Shown piece after piece: positions 21,233-33,720 of a stretch of DNA of 64,000 nucleotides. Under the pieces are notes generated by a model, which saw only the letters and a program-made list of their open reading frames with translations, was not told where the DNA came from and made no database searches. The stretch covers positions 20,088,001 through 20,152,000 of the forward strand of contig OZ017803.1 of NCBI GenBank assembly GCA_963969395.1, in the 5' to 3' direction. Position numbers and translations under genes: made by a program. Source of the DNA: Pseudoscleropodium purum (lineage: Eukaryota; Streptophyta; Bryopsida; Hypnales; Brachytheciaceae). Numbering within the stretch: position 1 is the stretch's first letter; each line of letters opens with the position of its first letter.

Positions 21233-21880
21233 CCCTAAATGTTTGAGGCACCAAATTATGGTGTCAACACAACTTTGAAGTTAAATAAAACCTTAACAAG
21301 TTACTATTTTTAGTAATTCATATTTTTGAAGAAATCTTTTCAAAGTCTAATTTTAACATCAAAAATTTGGTTTTAAAAAGGAGTGATAATCATTTTTCTA
21401 TTCAAGAATTTGTGCAAGGATATCCATTGCAAATCTTGATTTTCTAGTGTTGAAGGCCCTTGGAAGCAAGCCTCAAATATACTAGATCTTGAAGAAAAAA
21501 TCACATTATAATTTTATTTAAAAAAATTATAGAGTAGACTTTGATAAGACATTAATTGATTGGTGTTATGGTTATTATGACCTTTAAACTTGTATTTTTT
21601 TGGTGACCAATTTCTTAGGTTTGACATGTGAAAAGAGGATTGAAGCACTCCAAATTACTTTTATAGTTTTAACACCTCATGATCAAACATTATAATCTTT
21701 CAATTTGTAAATGATATTGTTGTGTTTTCTTTTCCTATGTGATTTCTAACATGTCTAGTTTGAATTTTCTATAGTTATAATTCAATTTTTTTTTTTTTTT
21801 ATAAAAATGATCAAAATGTTCACTTTTTGTTCAATTCAAAGCAAATTTCAAGAAGCTCAAAAAGGCCTTGGGAATTTAGG
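21233..21880. mobile_element. Decayed relative of the 13847 TTAA-type MITE (648 bp)
   Basis: Left CCCTAAATGTTTGAGGCACC, right GGCCTTGGGAATTTAGG. The interior follows the 13847 element throughout (ACTTTGAAGTTAAATAAAACC, CTATTTTTAGTA, ATTTTAACATCAAAAATT, AACATGTCTAGTTTGAATTT). The TTAA flanks are no longer present, so this is an older insertion. Confidence 0.75.
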
Positions 21881-21899
21881 AAATATAAAGTCCTCCATG

Positions 21900-22710
21900 T
21901 TTAAAAATGTAAACATTGAAAGGCTATTAATTGGAAACCACATATTTGGCACCTTATTGATTCCAAAATACAAATTATATATTTTCCTCTATTCCAATTA
22001 AAGTGTTTTAATCATGGATTTTTTTGGATTTACAATTAAGTTTGTGATGCACCTTGCTTAACTCATTGAATAGTGATTGCATCACAATGAAGGTGAGTAG
22101 GTAATTCCGTAGCTTGCTTCAATCAATATTTCACCACTAAAGGTTGTGCACTTTGGAATACTCTCCCTAATATCTAGAGTTGCATTCTTTGAGCATCTTG
22201 AAGACCACTATATTTCAAGGAAACAAAAAATTCAAAAATTTCAGCCTCAAATCCTTGATTCTAAACCCCCAAACTTGCTTTGAATTCAAAATCCTAACCC
22301 TTAATTAACCTCCTAAATGTCAAGAAATAAGTGTGTCTTTTTTAATCTCATGGACTTTCTTGCAAATGAATGAGACACTTAATTTAGGATGAAGGGAATA
22401 CAAAGTATGGCATAATATACACCATTGAATTGTTTTTTCAACAATTTGCATCTTTTATGTGGATGTCATTTGAAACTTATAATGCTCACATACAACACCA
22501 TATATATTGAATGTATATAGCTTCTAGTCATGTAGAAGATGCAATAATGAATAAAAATAGAAGTGCTATATATTAGATAATCTAGTGTAGTGTAAAGACA
22601 AACTCTTGGAATTCTTGAATACAATAGTTTATGCACAAATCTTCTCTATCAAATACAAAAATTCACCATGAAATTTGGCCCCCTAGATTCTAAGGGTTAG
22701 GAAACAATAT
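21900..22710. other. AT-rich intergenic, no gene seen
   Basis: No open frame of note. No transposon ends recognised. Confidence 0.5.
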
Positions 22711-22720
22711 CGCACCCAAT

Positions 22721-22952
22721 GGTGCTAGTATGTGAGCGTGAGAATGTGAGCATGTGAGCGTTGAGTGTAAGTATAAGTAGATGTACTACAACCATTGAAG
22801 GAGCTTATAATATAAACACCTATAAAATATAAGTACCTATATTATAATTATACTATAATTATGAAAGGTTTCTATAACATAGACACCTATAATATAATTG
22901 TATAGTCTTCTAGGCTCATTTGCTCATGCTCCTAGGCTCACATAATAGCACC
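22721..22952. mobile_element. MITE with long inverted repeats, GGTGCTAGTATGTGAG family, copy 1
   Basis: Left end GGTGCTAGTATGTGAGCGTG and right end GGCTCACATAATAGCACC. Inverted pairing extends about 35-40 bases. The middle is AT-rich with ACCTATA-TATA words. A sister copy lies at 36401-36642. Target duplication not clear. Confidence 0.8.
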
Positions 22953-23011
22953 TTGCCTTTGTTGTATGCAATTTTATCACAATGCCTCATGATATTTGAA
23001 TTTTTAAAAAT

Positions 23012-23633
23012 TCATTGCTTGTTTTCCTTAAGATTAATATTAAAATTTAATATTTGATGATTTTTTTGTAATACATCAAATGATAATACATAGTTTGATG
23101 ATTTTGTGAATTTTTTGGAGGTTATTATCACAAGTGATTGACTATCACGAGTACATTTGTAAAATGGAGACACTCCATTTTGATAGTCCATCCTTCTCAA
23201 CCTGGTCATGCTTAAAAACCAATACCTTTCACATACAATTTGATTCTCAAGACCAAATTGCTCCATGACATTGTGAATTAGTGAATTCTACTTGTAACAT
23301 AACTTTCCCTTCTTTAAAAAATTCAACCCTTTGTATTTTAGATACTTGTAGACAATTTTTGAGTGCCTTAGGGAAATAGTCAAATGGTTCTCTATAGTAA
23401 ATGGCTAAAGGAAGAATATTTATTGCAATAGCTAAATCTTTAACTAAAAGCAATGAAAATGTAGCTTCATATTCTTCAACTACATTGTTCACCGATGATA
23501 TCCTACCTACATTAGTTAAGAAAGATATCAAGAATCTCATGCACAACAAAATCTTGTGGAATGTAGATTGTAGTATTGTAAGCACATCATAAATAGTATG
23601 TTGCAATGCAATACAAGAATGCTCACAAATCAA
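23012..23633 (-). pseudogene. Possible decayed coding sequence, unrecognised
   Basis: Two minus-strand frames join with a shift near 23260: an upstream part of up to 128 codons (23633-23247) and a downstream part of 84 codons (23266-23012). The amino-acid make-up (for example YYREPFDYFPKALKNC and TKSSNYVLSFDVLQKN) looks more protein-like than the AT-rich surroundings, but I recognise no family. It could equally be chance frames in AT-rich DNA or a retroelement remnant. Confidence 0.2.
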
Positions 23634-23639
23634 AGGAAT

Positions 23640-25366
23640 ATTATTTTATTCACTAAAAAAAAAAGAATTTGCAAGTCAAATTGGTATTAATTTTTTTTAA
23701 ATAGGGTCATTTAAATATGCAACTCCACAAAAGACAAAAAATCCAATTAACAAATTTCAAGGTTTTTGTAGAAATACAAAATGTATCTATTCATCCAATA
23801 ATTGGATAGTTTTTGAATGACTACCTTGATAATAGACTGTTTTATTTTATAGTTTAGTACTCAATGCTCAACAATCTATAAGAGATAATGATATTTCTAT
23901 CCACTTGATATTTATTGGAGAAGTTTCAAATAAGATTGTGTACTATATCAATGGAAAGAAGAAAGAATGTTCTACATGAAACAATGGTGTACGGATAGAT
24001 ATATTAGTGTATATATTATTATCATTATTTATTAAATTGATGTTTCAATTTTTAGATTGAACACTTGGAAATTAAGTCATCAACGTAATTTTTGGAAATT
24101 GAAACAAGGTTATGTAGGCAATAGTTACACAAATTTTTGCATTGTTGTTGTATATGTTTAACTTTTAAAGGTTTAAAAGCACAATTTTGTCTACAACATA
24201 GTGTGTTTTTGAAATTTTGACTTAGAAGCTCATGTATGAATTAAGGTTTAAAGTAGAAACACCTAAAATCAACACTTTTATTGCTTGTTCTAGGTGTATG
24301 GTCCAAATGATGATTTTTTCGTAAGAATGTTAACATGCTCACCTGAAAATCAACTCCAAGTCGTTTTATAATTTCATAATTTTTATACAATATTTTATAA
24401 ATTTTCTAAGTTGAAAGTACAAGATTCCTTTTCATGTCCCTTAGACTTCCTTCAAACAAATAGTATTGAAGCACAAAATGCTCGTTCCCATTAATTGCCT
24501 CAAATAACTCTTCAATTCTTTGTGATGGTTTAGGATGAAGAAAGGTAGACATTCAAAGGCCAAAATATAGATGGTTGAATTAGAAAAGAGTTGGTTTTGG
24601 AGTTGGTTCTAGAGCTTCCTACTAAAAATTCATGACAGAAAATTGAGCTAAATCCAATGACCTATTATAGTCCCAATTGGGAGCATTATTGCATATCCTA
24701 CATGTCTAAAAAGCTACAAAATGGGGACATATTCTACATATATGGTGCCATGCTTGAGTATAATTAAACTTAGATGTTAAAATGACATCCAAATGAAAGA
24801 TGCTAATTTTTAATTCAATGGTGTATCAATTTAATGGTGTATGTTTTTCTATATTTTACTACATAATCCGAATTCCAAGATTCAAATACCTTATTATATA
24901 TATATTTTCTTCTGCCCTCTAAGGATTAATATGGTCAAATTTCCTCCATGTTCTTTCATATCAAACTAAACATGGAATTTCAAACTTTTCAATTGTACTA
25001 CACTTGACAATTCTTGGCTCTTTCATGGAAATTTAGGAATTAATATCATGTAATCCCTATGCGCTCCAAAGTCTACATTCAAGATGATGAATAATGTGCC
25101 TTGAGGCAAATTTTTTGGGTCAAATAGCTTCTCATTCATCCAAACTAATACTTCATTGGTAATTAAAAATTATTCATCTTTTCATGATAACCTTTCTCAC
25201 TAACCAATTTGATGAAATGGAGATAAGATAATAATAAAATGAAATTGCAACACCACAAATTCCTTATATTGCACAATTTAATCGAGGAAATGGAGATAAA
25301 ATAATAATGAAATGAAGTTGCAACACCACAGATTCCTCAAATTGCATGGTTTAACTGAGAAAATGA
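23640..25366. other. AT-rich intergenic, no gene seen
   Basis: Contains a local duplication near 25210-25345 (GAAATGGAGATAA-ATAATAA-AAAATGAA-TTGCAACACCACA occurs twice, about 75 bases apart). Otherwise featureless. Confidence 0.5.
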
Positions 25367-25766
25367 TTGGAAGTCGTTAGGTTTAGCAAGAAGAAACGGA
25401 TGAAAAATTGTATGGATGAGAACATGATGGATGAAATCGGAGAGATGTTTCTTCCAAGAGACGAGCGGCAAAAACATGCAGCAATTCCAACAAGGATTCC
25501 GTCGGGGCATTCCATAGAATTGCAGCGATTTGCAGCCGCTTTTTATTTACACAGACGTGCTTTCGATCGACAAGGCGCGCTGCCCAAACGAGATCAGCTC
25601 GCTCGCAACACAAGCACTCTGTCTGTCTGTTCAATTCCACCATAGCCATAATAGGTCTCGCCATTTCCAAACGCGAACGCAAGGCAACAGGATCGGATCG
25701 GAAGCAAGTCACTCGCGTCTTAGAGCCGGACTAATTAATCGCGCTATGGAAACTCGAAAATCTAAG

Positions 25767-26775
25767 TTATGCGAACTCGGAGGGATGCTCTTTAGCATAG
25801 CCTTCCATTGCCTTCGCCGTCGCTTCAGCGAAGCCTTCCATGTGCGTGGGCGGAGGGACGTCGCTGCTCGCAGGGGTGTAGTTGATAGTCCACTCCGTGT
25901 TGGTGGAGTCCCCGGCCGCAGTAAACTTGAGAGTGTTTCGGATTTCAGTGTAACGGGGATCGCCGCCTTCGACGACGGAGTAAATCAGTGTGTGCGTCGC
26001 ATCGTCCAAGACGTCCACGCGCTCCTTCACCTGCTTTCCTGCGCCTTGGGGACCAACGCCTGCGGATTGGTGAAGAAAGTGTTCATGTCAATGAGGATAC
26101 CATTGGTGAGTCAATTGCAGTTTCTCATACAGATTTAACGTCCTTTGATTGATCAATGACTAGAGGATGACATTTTGGCATGGGATCGCGCTTGGGAGAT
26201 TGATTAAACGGGATATTCACGACTTTCAATATTCTACTCTAGTAACAATTTGCATGTTTCTGAAAGCTTTTCAATCTTTCGTATGTGTGCTTGCTGCTTA
26301 AGAATCGAGTCTTGGAGAACAGGAGAGAACGAAACGCAGTCGAAGGGAATTGAAGAATATTGAGAACGAACGAGGAGACTCCGGTTATTGCTAAGAACAG
26401 AGTCTAAAGAAACGCAGAACTGTAAGACAATCGGAAGTGCAATTGGAAAAGTGTGAGAACCGGAGCAAACGCGTAGATACAGCCTCAAGCATCGCTAAAG
26501 ATTTGCTTAATTAATTAGAAACAATTGAATGCGTGGAAGGAGATGACTAGATGAGTTGTGTTGCAAACTATGGTGGATTGAAGGACACGTGCGTTACCTT
26601 CACCGAGGGTCACAACCCGAATAGTGCCTGCGCCACCATCACCCTCCAAGATTTCGATCTTCGCAAAGAACTGGGGCAAGAGCTTGGGCAGAAACTGGTC
26701 TCCCCTCTTCAACATCTTCCATGAGGCAGCGAGAGGCACTGAACTGGTATACGTGAACGTGTGCTCGGACGCCAT
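25767..26775 (-). CDS. Bet v 1 / major-latex-protein-like protein (2 exons, 156 aa)
   Basis: Member of the plant Bet v 1 family (START-like fold): small, usually cytosolic proteins with a large cavity that binds hydrophobic ligands. Exons on the minus strand are 26775-26598 and 26059-25767. The intron (538 nt, GTAACG..CCGCAG) is phase 1 and splits Gly60. The joined frame is exactly 157 codons. The glycine-rich loop GDGGAGT at residues 45-51, followed by IRVVTLGEG, is the family mark; the hydrophobic strands near 80-105 and the final amphipathic helix (FAEATAKAMEGYAKEH, 136-151) fit. Length is normal (about 150-160). ATG at 26775 is the only start that keeps the N-terminal strand. Ligand and physiological role cannot be read from sequence. 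Confidence 0.92.
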
Positions 26776-26864
26776 GGTGAAAGACGGTAGCTAGCTGAGA
26801 TCAGGGATCAAAGATTGGTTGGGAGATGGAATGTGAGTTGCTTGATAACGCAGAGAAGAGGTTC

Positions 26865-26872
26865 TTTATATA
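26865..26872 (-). promoter_or_regulatory. TATA box of the Bet v 1 family gene
   Basis: The minus strand reads TATATAAA about 90 bases before the start codon, in higher-GC surroundings. That predicts a leader of roughly 60 bases. Confidence 0.7.
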
Positions 26873-26899
26873 CAGCTCGCCTGCGACGTTCTTACTCAC

Positions 26900-28600
26900 G
26901 GTGGCAAAATGATTTTCATCTGTCTTGTTGACTGTATCGTTCTCTTTCTGCTTTTTTAACGCGGACAACCTTTCTATCATTGCATTCTGTCTTTTTCTTT
27001 GGTTGCAGAAAACACTGTCATCGAGTACTCTCCAAGTTATTGAAGGGGATAAGGATGGTCAGTGTTGGAGGACATAAAATTGGCTAAGCCCCCAGGCTGC
27101 CTTTCATTTCATGACGCTGATGACGTTATTAGGGTACCCATGATTAACTCATCGGAAGTACGAAATTGTTATTGCTGATGGCCAAGTTGATGGAGAGCAT
27201 TGTTTATTAGCGAGCACATTTGCACTTACTCATCCAATGCCGGTCGCAATTCTAGTAGGTGAATTGCGACTCCACCGCAATGACCTGTGACGGACGGATC
27301 GGAGTGGCTACATCCTGCTCCAGGCTTCTTAGTAATTCGCTACACCGATTCGACCTTAATCTCAGGCGGGCGTTTATACGGAGCAGACTGAGAAACAGAG
27401 AATCGTCTGCTTTCAGTGCTGAGGTTTTGCCTATGAAATCTCCTTACCACTATATGCCCTTGTACCTCTGAGAAGCGCCCAGATTCTTACCTTGACACAG
27501 GTTTATGCCCTTGATACGACTAAGAAGTACATCAAGAGCTCTTCACAACTGCCGTTCAACTTCGCGAGTCTCAGAGAGTGATAGGCCAAAGTTTTCAAGC
27601 CACTGTTGAGTCATAAAGATTCGATGGATCGATGATCGCATGTTTTCTTTGCTGAAATTGACAGGGCGGCTTAAGGACTGATTAATGGACCGTGATCTAC
27701 GGCTTTCTCTGGCAAGAGCACTTGAAACTATTCCCAGGACTCTTGAGTAGAGACCACCGCGTCCAGTACTGCCACGCGCATTTTGCAGAGATCCAAACCC
27801 TAATTTACTCCTAACTTCAAGGTTCCGTAGTGATATTTGAAGAAGCTTAACAGCGCTCGCACCTGCATCATTTTCGAAGGTAAGTGATTCTTTTTCATCA
27901 CAAATGGTCCAGTTACTTAGTATCAGATTTCTACACCTTGTTTTATTAGCTCCGAAGCAGAAAGAAACATGGGTACAGATGGAGGAAACAAACACGAGCT
28001 AGGTAAAGTTCTCGAAGTCTAAATTGACGGTGATGATGCTGATACGATTCACTAACCAGGAAAAAGGAAAATTCTCTTTTGGCCCAAATGACGAGACTTT
28101 CATACCAGTAAAGAAGAAGTACAGCCCCCCTTGCCTCACCTTCTAGAAGAATTTCAAAACAGTGACAAAGTTCGATACCATAACAAATAATTGAATGACC
28201 TTGAGGCCAGTCAATTGTAGTGCTAACCGATCAGGCGTACTAGTGTATGGATGATTGTATTGTCAGTAATTCTGACCGTCAATTTTGTTCTCATGTCAGA
28301 GGAGATTCAAGGTACTCAAATTGTGAAATTGGTACAGAATTCCGTTTCCATTGTTCGCTTGGAAAGGTGCCAATGGCGAGAATTTCTGCTCATGGAGCCA
28401 TGCAAATCGAGGTTTCTGCAAGGAAAAGACGCAATCCTAATGGGTTGTGCCTCAAGCACATCCTGAAGATTATATTTGAGGAATTGAGGGTTTAGACCTC
28501 TTGAACAGGTCTCGCAAATTTGGCGTGTAATATTTACAGCTTATAATACAAGCTCTTGGATTCGATTACGGAGGCTGTCTTGGAACGGACAGGAATTGAT
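26900..28600. other. Higher-GC region, no assigned gene
   Basis: Composition is gene-like, and the longest frames are 27543-27995 (minus, 150 codons), 27259-27471 (plus) and 28247-28495 (plus). A good donor-like GTAAGT occurs at about 27880 on the plus strand. None of the translations resembles a family I know, and no start-to-stop model with introns could be built. It may be promoter DNA plus a decayed or non-coding gene. Confidence 0.35.
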
Positions 28601-28699
28601 CGGATTAGATTAGCTCTGACTGCATCAGTTTAACTAATAAACCACACGTCAGAGGTTTTTTGGCCAAAAAATGACAAAGAATCTCTACATGTAGGATAG

Positions 28700-28855
28700 A
28701 AATGTTAATATTCATCCTTGGAATTTTGTGTAGAAAGGGGAGGTCATCCATAGTAGTTTGACTTCTAATGAATATTTTTGCATTTTTTTTAAGCCAACAA
28801 TGCACACAATATTATAACAAATGATTTTCACAATGATTAGCTCATCGTTTAAGGG
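28700..28855. mobile_element. TTAA-type short MITE, CCCTTRAAC family, partial copy
   Basis: Right end CGTTTAAGGG followed by TTGA at 28856-28859. Interior blocks TTCATCCTTGGAATTTTGTGT, AAAGGGGAGGTC and AGTAGTTTGACTTCTAATGA match 42598-42791, 58735-58850 and 60730-60903. The left end is not clear. Confidence 0.55.
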
Positions 28856-28881
28856 TTGAATCTCCAAAGAAAGGAAGAGCC

Positions 28882-29064
28882 TATTAGCATTAGGGTTACA
28901 TTAGGAAGACAAGGATGTTATCATCCATATATACAAGAATCTCATCCTTATTAGATTAGGTTAAACATTGTGTATTAAACCTCGAGCACTCCTTGTACTA
29001 ATCATGTTTCTGTAATACCAAGATTGATTATGTTGTTGTAGGATGACGACAAACACTTCCAACA
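28882..29064 (+). repeat. 5' LTR of the copia element
   Basis: 183 bp, from TATTAGCATTAGGG to CACTTCCAACA. It aligns along its full length with 35639-35820. The first bases read TA where the 3' copy has TG. A TATTAGATTAGG block and a CTTGTACTAATCATG block lie in the middle. Confidence 0.9.
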
Positions 29065-29081
29065 TGGTATTAGAGCAGGCA
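29065..29081 (+). promoter_or_regulatory. Primer-binding site (initiator-Met tRNA type)
   Basis: TGGTATTAGAGCAGG directly follows the 5' LTR. The usual plant copia site starts TGGTATCAGAGC, so there is one C-to-T change. Confidence 0.85.
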
Positions 29082-29150
29082 TGTTAGCTAGATTCATAGA
29101 GGAGTCATAGTACCTCCAAGTAATTGTAGATGTTATAGCAATAAGATAGT

Positions 29151-30180
29151 ATGAGCATTGATACACCACTACAAGCCTGCAACTCTAGTGGCACTTCTAT
29201 AGAGAGAACCACACAACTTTCAACCACTATCGTAGCTATGGATCCAAGTGTGAGAGATGTTCCAAAATCAATGAAGTTAATAGGACCAACTAATTATGTG
29301 ATTTGGAGTTACAAAGTAAAGATGATATTGATGTAAGAAGGCCTCTGGAGATTTGATGAACTTGAAGACCAACTAGGCATTGACAACACTTCCTTGAGTA
29401 CCACGGGAGGCAAGGCCACATTTGGAGCAGTGATCATGTAGATAATGGCGGTGCTACTAGCTACAACTAACATTGTATGAGTTGCGGATACCACGAAGGA
29501 AGATGAGCTTCAATTTTGTGCTAGTTGGATTATTATTGCCCTCATAAGAGATTCCATTATTCTCAACGTGATTCACTTTACCAATCCACGTTCCATCTAG
29601 TAGTGTTTAAGGACAATGTGCAATGTATGTAGCTCCTTTAGAAGATTGTCTCTGAAAGAACAATTCTATTTTCTTAGATTAGTAGAAGAGAAATGTATAA
29701 AACACCTTAAAAATAAACTTGATTGTTATACAACTAGCAAACCTAGGTATACTTACATTTGACAAAGACCTAATAGATCTTACATTTAAAAGTCTCCCTA
29801 GAAGTTGGTCAATGTTGGAATAAATTCTAAAGGGTAGAAAACACTTACCCTCCTTTCTAAAGCTCTAAGGTCTACTCCTTTAGGAAGAATACGGTTGTCA
29901 CTTAGACAACCAACATCAAGAATTAGAACAAGTTAATTTAGTACATATACATCGAGGCCCACCAAGAGAAGGCCGACCATCTTGTGGATACTTGTACCAA
30001 AATCGAAGCTCTAAACGCACGCCCCCTACAACTTAGCCAACCAGTCAACACTAAACAACAAATCAACTTTAGCAAGCTCAATCTAATAGTTCCATTTGTT
30101 GTCATAAGTGTGGGAAGCCATGGCATTATGTATGGAATTGCACACAACTCATGCTAGAAGAATGAATTAAAGTCATGCAG
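29151..30180 (+). pseudogene. Copia gag remnant with zinc knuckle
   Basis: The frame opens at 29151 and carries the gag-type segment KLIGPTNYVIWSYKVKMIL near 29278-29336, then meets a stop. It continues in pieces to a CCHC knuckle, CHKCGKPWHYVWNC, at 30100-30141. Known role of the family: the capsid-like protein packages element RNA. Several stops make it non-functional. Confidence 0.8.
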
Positions 30181-30359
30181 CTCCAACTTAGTAACATTCA
30201 ATGGAATCAATTCCAACATCATGTCTATCTTATTGAGACTTTAGAAGATTACAACTCCGACTTAGCTCCACCACATATCTAGGCATGCATTGAAGCTTTC
30301 CATGATGAAGTCGAGACAGTCCTTGACAACATCAATTCCTACAAAATCATTAATGCATG

Positions 30360-31780
30360 CATAGCTTCTAACATAGAAGAAGATTGGTTTTTAGATTTTG
30401 GAGTCTCTTCCCATGTCACGGGAAATTCCAATGTTCGTAGTTACACTATACCTTCTAGAATCTCAAACATTAGAACAACAAGTAGATAGCTCCTTCTAGT
30501 AGCTGGATAGGGAACTATTGCTACCATTGACTCTTCAAAATAAATAAAATAAATATACAATATTCTCTACATCTATGGTGTCATAACTAATCTCCTCTCT
30601 GTTGGAAAATTGACAGACATAGGGTATAGAGTTCTATTTGAGTCCTCAAAATGTCTTGTTTATAACAAAATAGTCATGACACTATCCTATTACAAGACCT
30701 TAGAGATCCTTGGAATAATTTATATAGGGTAATCAACAACTTTGGGAATCTTGATGTTGTAGCTGCAAAATTAAATTGCTCTACCAACCTTGAAGCATTT
30801 TAGTCAAACATCACAATCATAGTTCCTCCTCAAGATCGATAGTCCTTGCCAACTCTGGCCCCTCCAAGTCCCTACATACATCATCTTTGAATTTCTATAG
30901 CAAACATTCACCTATGGCATCAACAACTTGGACATGTAAATTACCAAAGCCCACCATATGACTTCTAGGAATTGAATAGCTAAGATCCCTCCAATACAAC
31001 TTTTTAAACATGTTTGTCTTTCATGCCAACTAGAAAAATTACCACATGATAAAAACCCAAGAAACGTATAACTTACATTACCTAGCCCATCCAATTAGTT
31101 CACACTAATTTTTGTGGACCTTTACCAATTTCCTCTAGCAAAGGCTATAGATACATTCTTACCTTCATAGATAATTTTTGTAGGAAAACATGATTGTATT
31201 TCTTGACCCACATGTCACAAACTCTAGATTATTTCAAATAGTACCGAAAACTTGTAGAGATATCCTTCTAGAAGATTGGAATCCTACGTAGTGATAGTAG
31301 AGGTGAGTACTTGTTTGCCAACTTCCAAACCTACTACAACAACCACGGCATTAATAGACAACTCATAACATGTTATTCCCCACATCAAAATAGGATTGCT
31401 GAGAAAGAAAATTGTACCTTATTGGAAGGAATTCAAAGCGTAGTTACAAGCACTAAGCTTCCAAAAGCATTGTAGGAGGAAGTAGCTAGAATTGTTAACT
31501 ACCTCCAAAACAAATGCCCAACCAAAGCCTTGAAACTCTAGACACCTGAAAAAGCCTTCACAAATACAGAACCACATCTTCGACATTTCCACGTCATCGG
31601 TTGTATAGCCTATTGTCACATCCTTGATGTCCATCGATAGAGACTTGATGCCAAATTGACACCTACACTTTTGATTGGTTATGATGAATAGAGTAAGGCT
31701 TACTGATGTTACCACCTTTTTATCCTTAAAATTATTGTTAGTAGAGATGTACAATTTGATGAGTAGAGCTTTGCCATTCC
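30360..31780 (+). pseudogene. Copia protease and integrase remnant
   Basis: Protease region WFLDFGVSSHVTGN near 30385-30426, with the catalytic Ser position replaced by Phe. The integrase zinc-finger half WHQQLGH and CLSC follow, then core-like text (GPLPISSSKGYRYILTFIDN near 31120-31180, DSRGEY near 31290, and a SPHQNRIAEKENCTLLE segment near 31380). Stops occur at several points, several of them TAG where Trp or Gln is normally found. Confidence 0.8.
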
Positions 31781-32181
31781 ATCCCTAGAAACCACTAAAC
31801 TTCTCATTGATCACACATACCTAGATAAACTTTTAACTTCCACCAACTTTGTCTCTCTTATCCTGTTTACTTCACAATAGTTGTTACCCAACAACCCAAC
31901 TTTATCACAACCTTGTTTTCTCAACCCCAAGATTCCACTACCATTCTTACCAAAGGCCACTTCCTTATTGCTTTTAGCTACCAAACTTGACATCCCAAGT
32001 TTACCCCTCCAACTTACCTTCCACCCTAGTAACTCCCTTCCCACCTGTACCTGCTCCTCGTTGATCTAAAAGGTCATGGAAGCAAAACATTAGACTTGCA
32101 AGATACAATTTATGTTTTTTCAATATTGACTTTGATATCTGGATGATCACCAATTCTACTTCTTAGGTCACACTAACAAAT

Positions 32182-33720
32182 TTGAATCATGACAACATTT
32201 CTTTTATTCAAGCCAAATACAATCCCATATGGTGCTTGGCAATGCAAGAAGAAATGGATTCAATTTGGAACAATCAAATCTGGGATCTTGAACTATTACC
32301 ACTTGGCAAACATGCAATCACTTACAAATGGATATTTAAGCTCAAACCTAGAATTGATGGCTAGCCTCTAGTAAAGAAAGTGGATCTAGTAGCAAGAAGA
32401 TTTAAGCAACATTACGAAATTGATTTTACATTTTTACGGAAATATTTGCCTCCGTAATCAAATGGGCAACTCTCTTCACTGCAATCACACTAGCAGTTGC
32501 AAAAAAATGGGACATTCACCAAATGGACGTGAGATTAACATTCTTCAATGGTCTCCTCAAAAAACGGGTTTACATGGGCCAACCTTTTGGCTTTAGAGTC
32601 CATGGTAAAGAACAAATGGTATGCTGCCTCCTAAAATCTCTCTATGGATTAAAGCAAAGTCCACACATCTAGTATAATAAGATAGATGCATCACTTTGTT
32701 GAATTGGGATGCATTGCATCAAGGTTGATAGTAATATATACTACTTACATTAAAATGGGAGAACATTGATAATTCTGCTATATGTTGATGACTTATTTAT
32801 CACTAGCAACTCCAATAAGCTTATATTCTAGATCAAAATATTCTTGAAAAATGAATGTGAAATGATAGACTTTAGACCGATATATCCTTACTTTGGGATC
32901 TCCTTCAAAAAGGTAGTGCTAAGGATCTTCCTACATCAATGGAAATACTCTCAATCCATACTTGAAGAATTCAAGATGAACAACTACAAAATTGCCTCTA
33001 CTCTACTCCTAGAAGGCCAAATCTTGAATAACATGTAGACCAAGCTTGTGGAATCCACTCATTAATGTTGGCTCATTGGTAAGCTAATACTCTTAATGGT
33101 TACTTGACCAGATCTGGACTATACAGTAAATTGACTTAGTAGCTACATGGAAAGTCTACAACAAGATCACTTAGATACAACCAAGCATATACTTTGCCAC
33201 ATACAACGCACCATCAACTTTGGTATCTTCTACAAATTTGATGCTGTAATCTCTATCTCTAGATTCACTAATGCTAATTGGAGATCTTGTGTAGAAATAA
33301 GAAGATCAATGGGTGTGTATATTTTTACCTTAGCTTGAGGTCCCATCACTTAGTAGAGCAAATGCCAACTCATGGTTTCTAGGTCTTCCACCAAGTTAGA
33401 ATACTAAGTACTTAGTGACGGCACCCAAGAAGCAATGTGGCTCTACCGACTTCTCCAAGAAATTCATGTTTCTTTCTACACAACCTATGAACGATTCTAC
33501 AACAACGCATTTTAGTATACTGCTTCACTACGACAATCAATATGCCTTAAAATTATCTAAGAATCTTGTTTTTCATGCACGTTCAAAATACATAGAGATA
33601 CATTATCACTTTATGAGAGAGTCTTAGAAGGAGAAATCAAGCTCAAGTATATTATTCATACAGATGTGCAACCAACCAATTGCTTTACAAAACCTTTCGA
33701 TAGAGGGAAATTCCAATAGT
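32182..33720 (+). pseudogene. Copia reverse transcriptase and RNase H remnant
   Basis: Reverse-transcriptase landmarks are MQEEMDSIWNNQIWDL and ITYKWIFKLKP near 32240-32350, a DIHQMDV segment near 32510, SLYGLKQSP near 32640, and YVDD at 32781-32792. RNase H follows with SRSSTKLEY near 33380-33405. At least eight in-frame stops or shifts are visible. Confidence 0.85.

Noticed and set aside
29065..29081. tRNA-like string after the 5' LTR
   Set aside because: It is the primer site complementary to a tRNA end, not a tRNA gene. No cloverleaf can be drawn around it. No tRNA or rRNA gene was recognised anywhere in the window.
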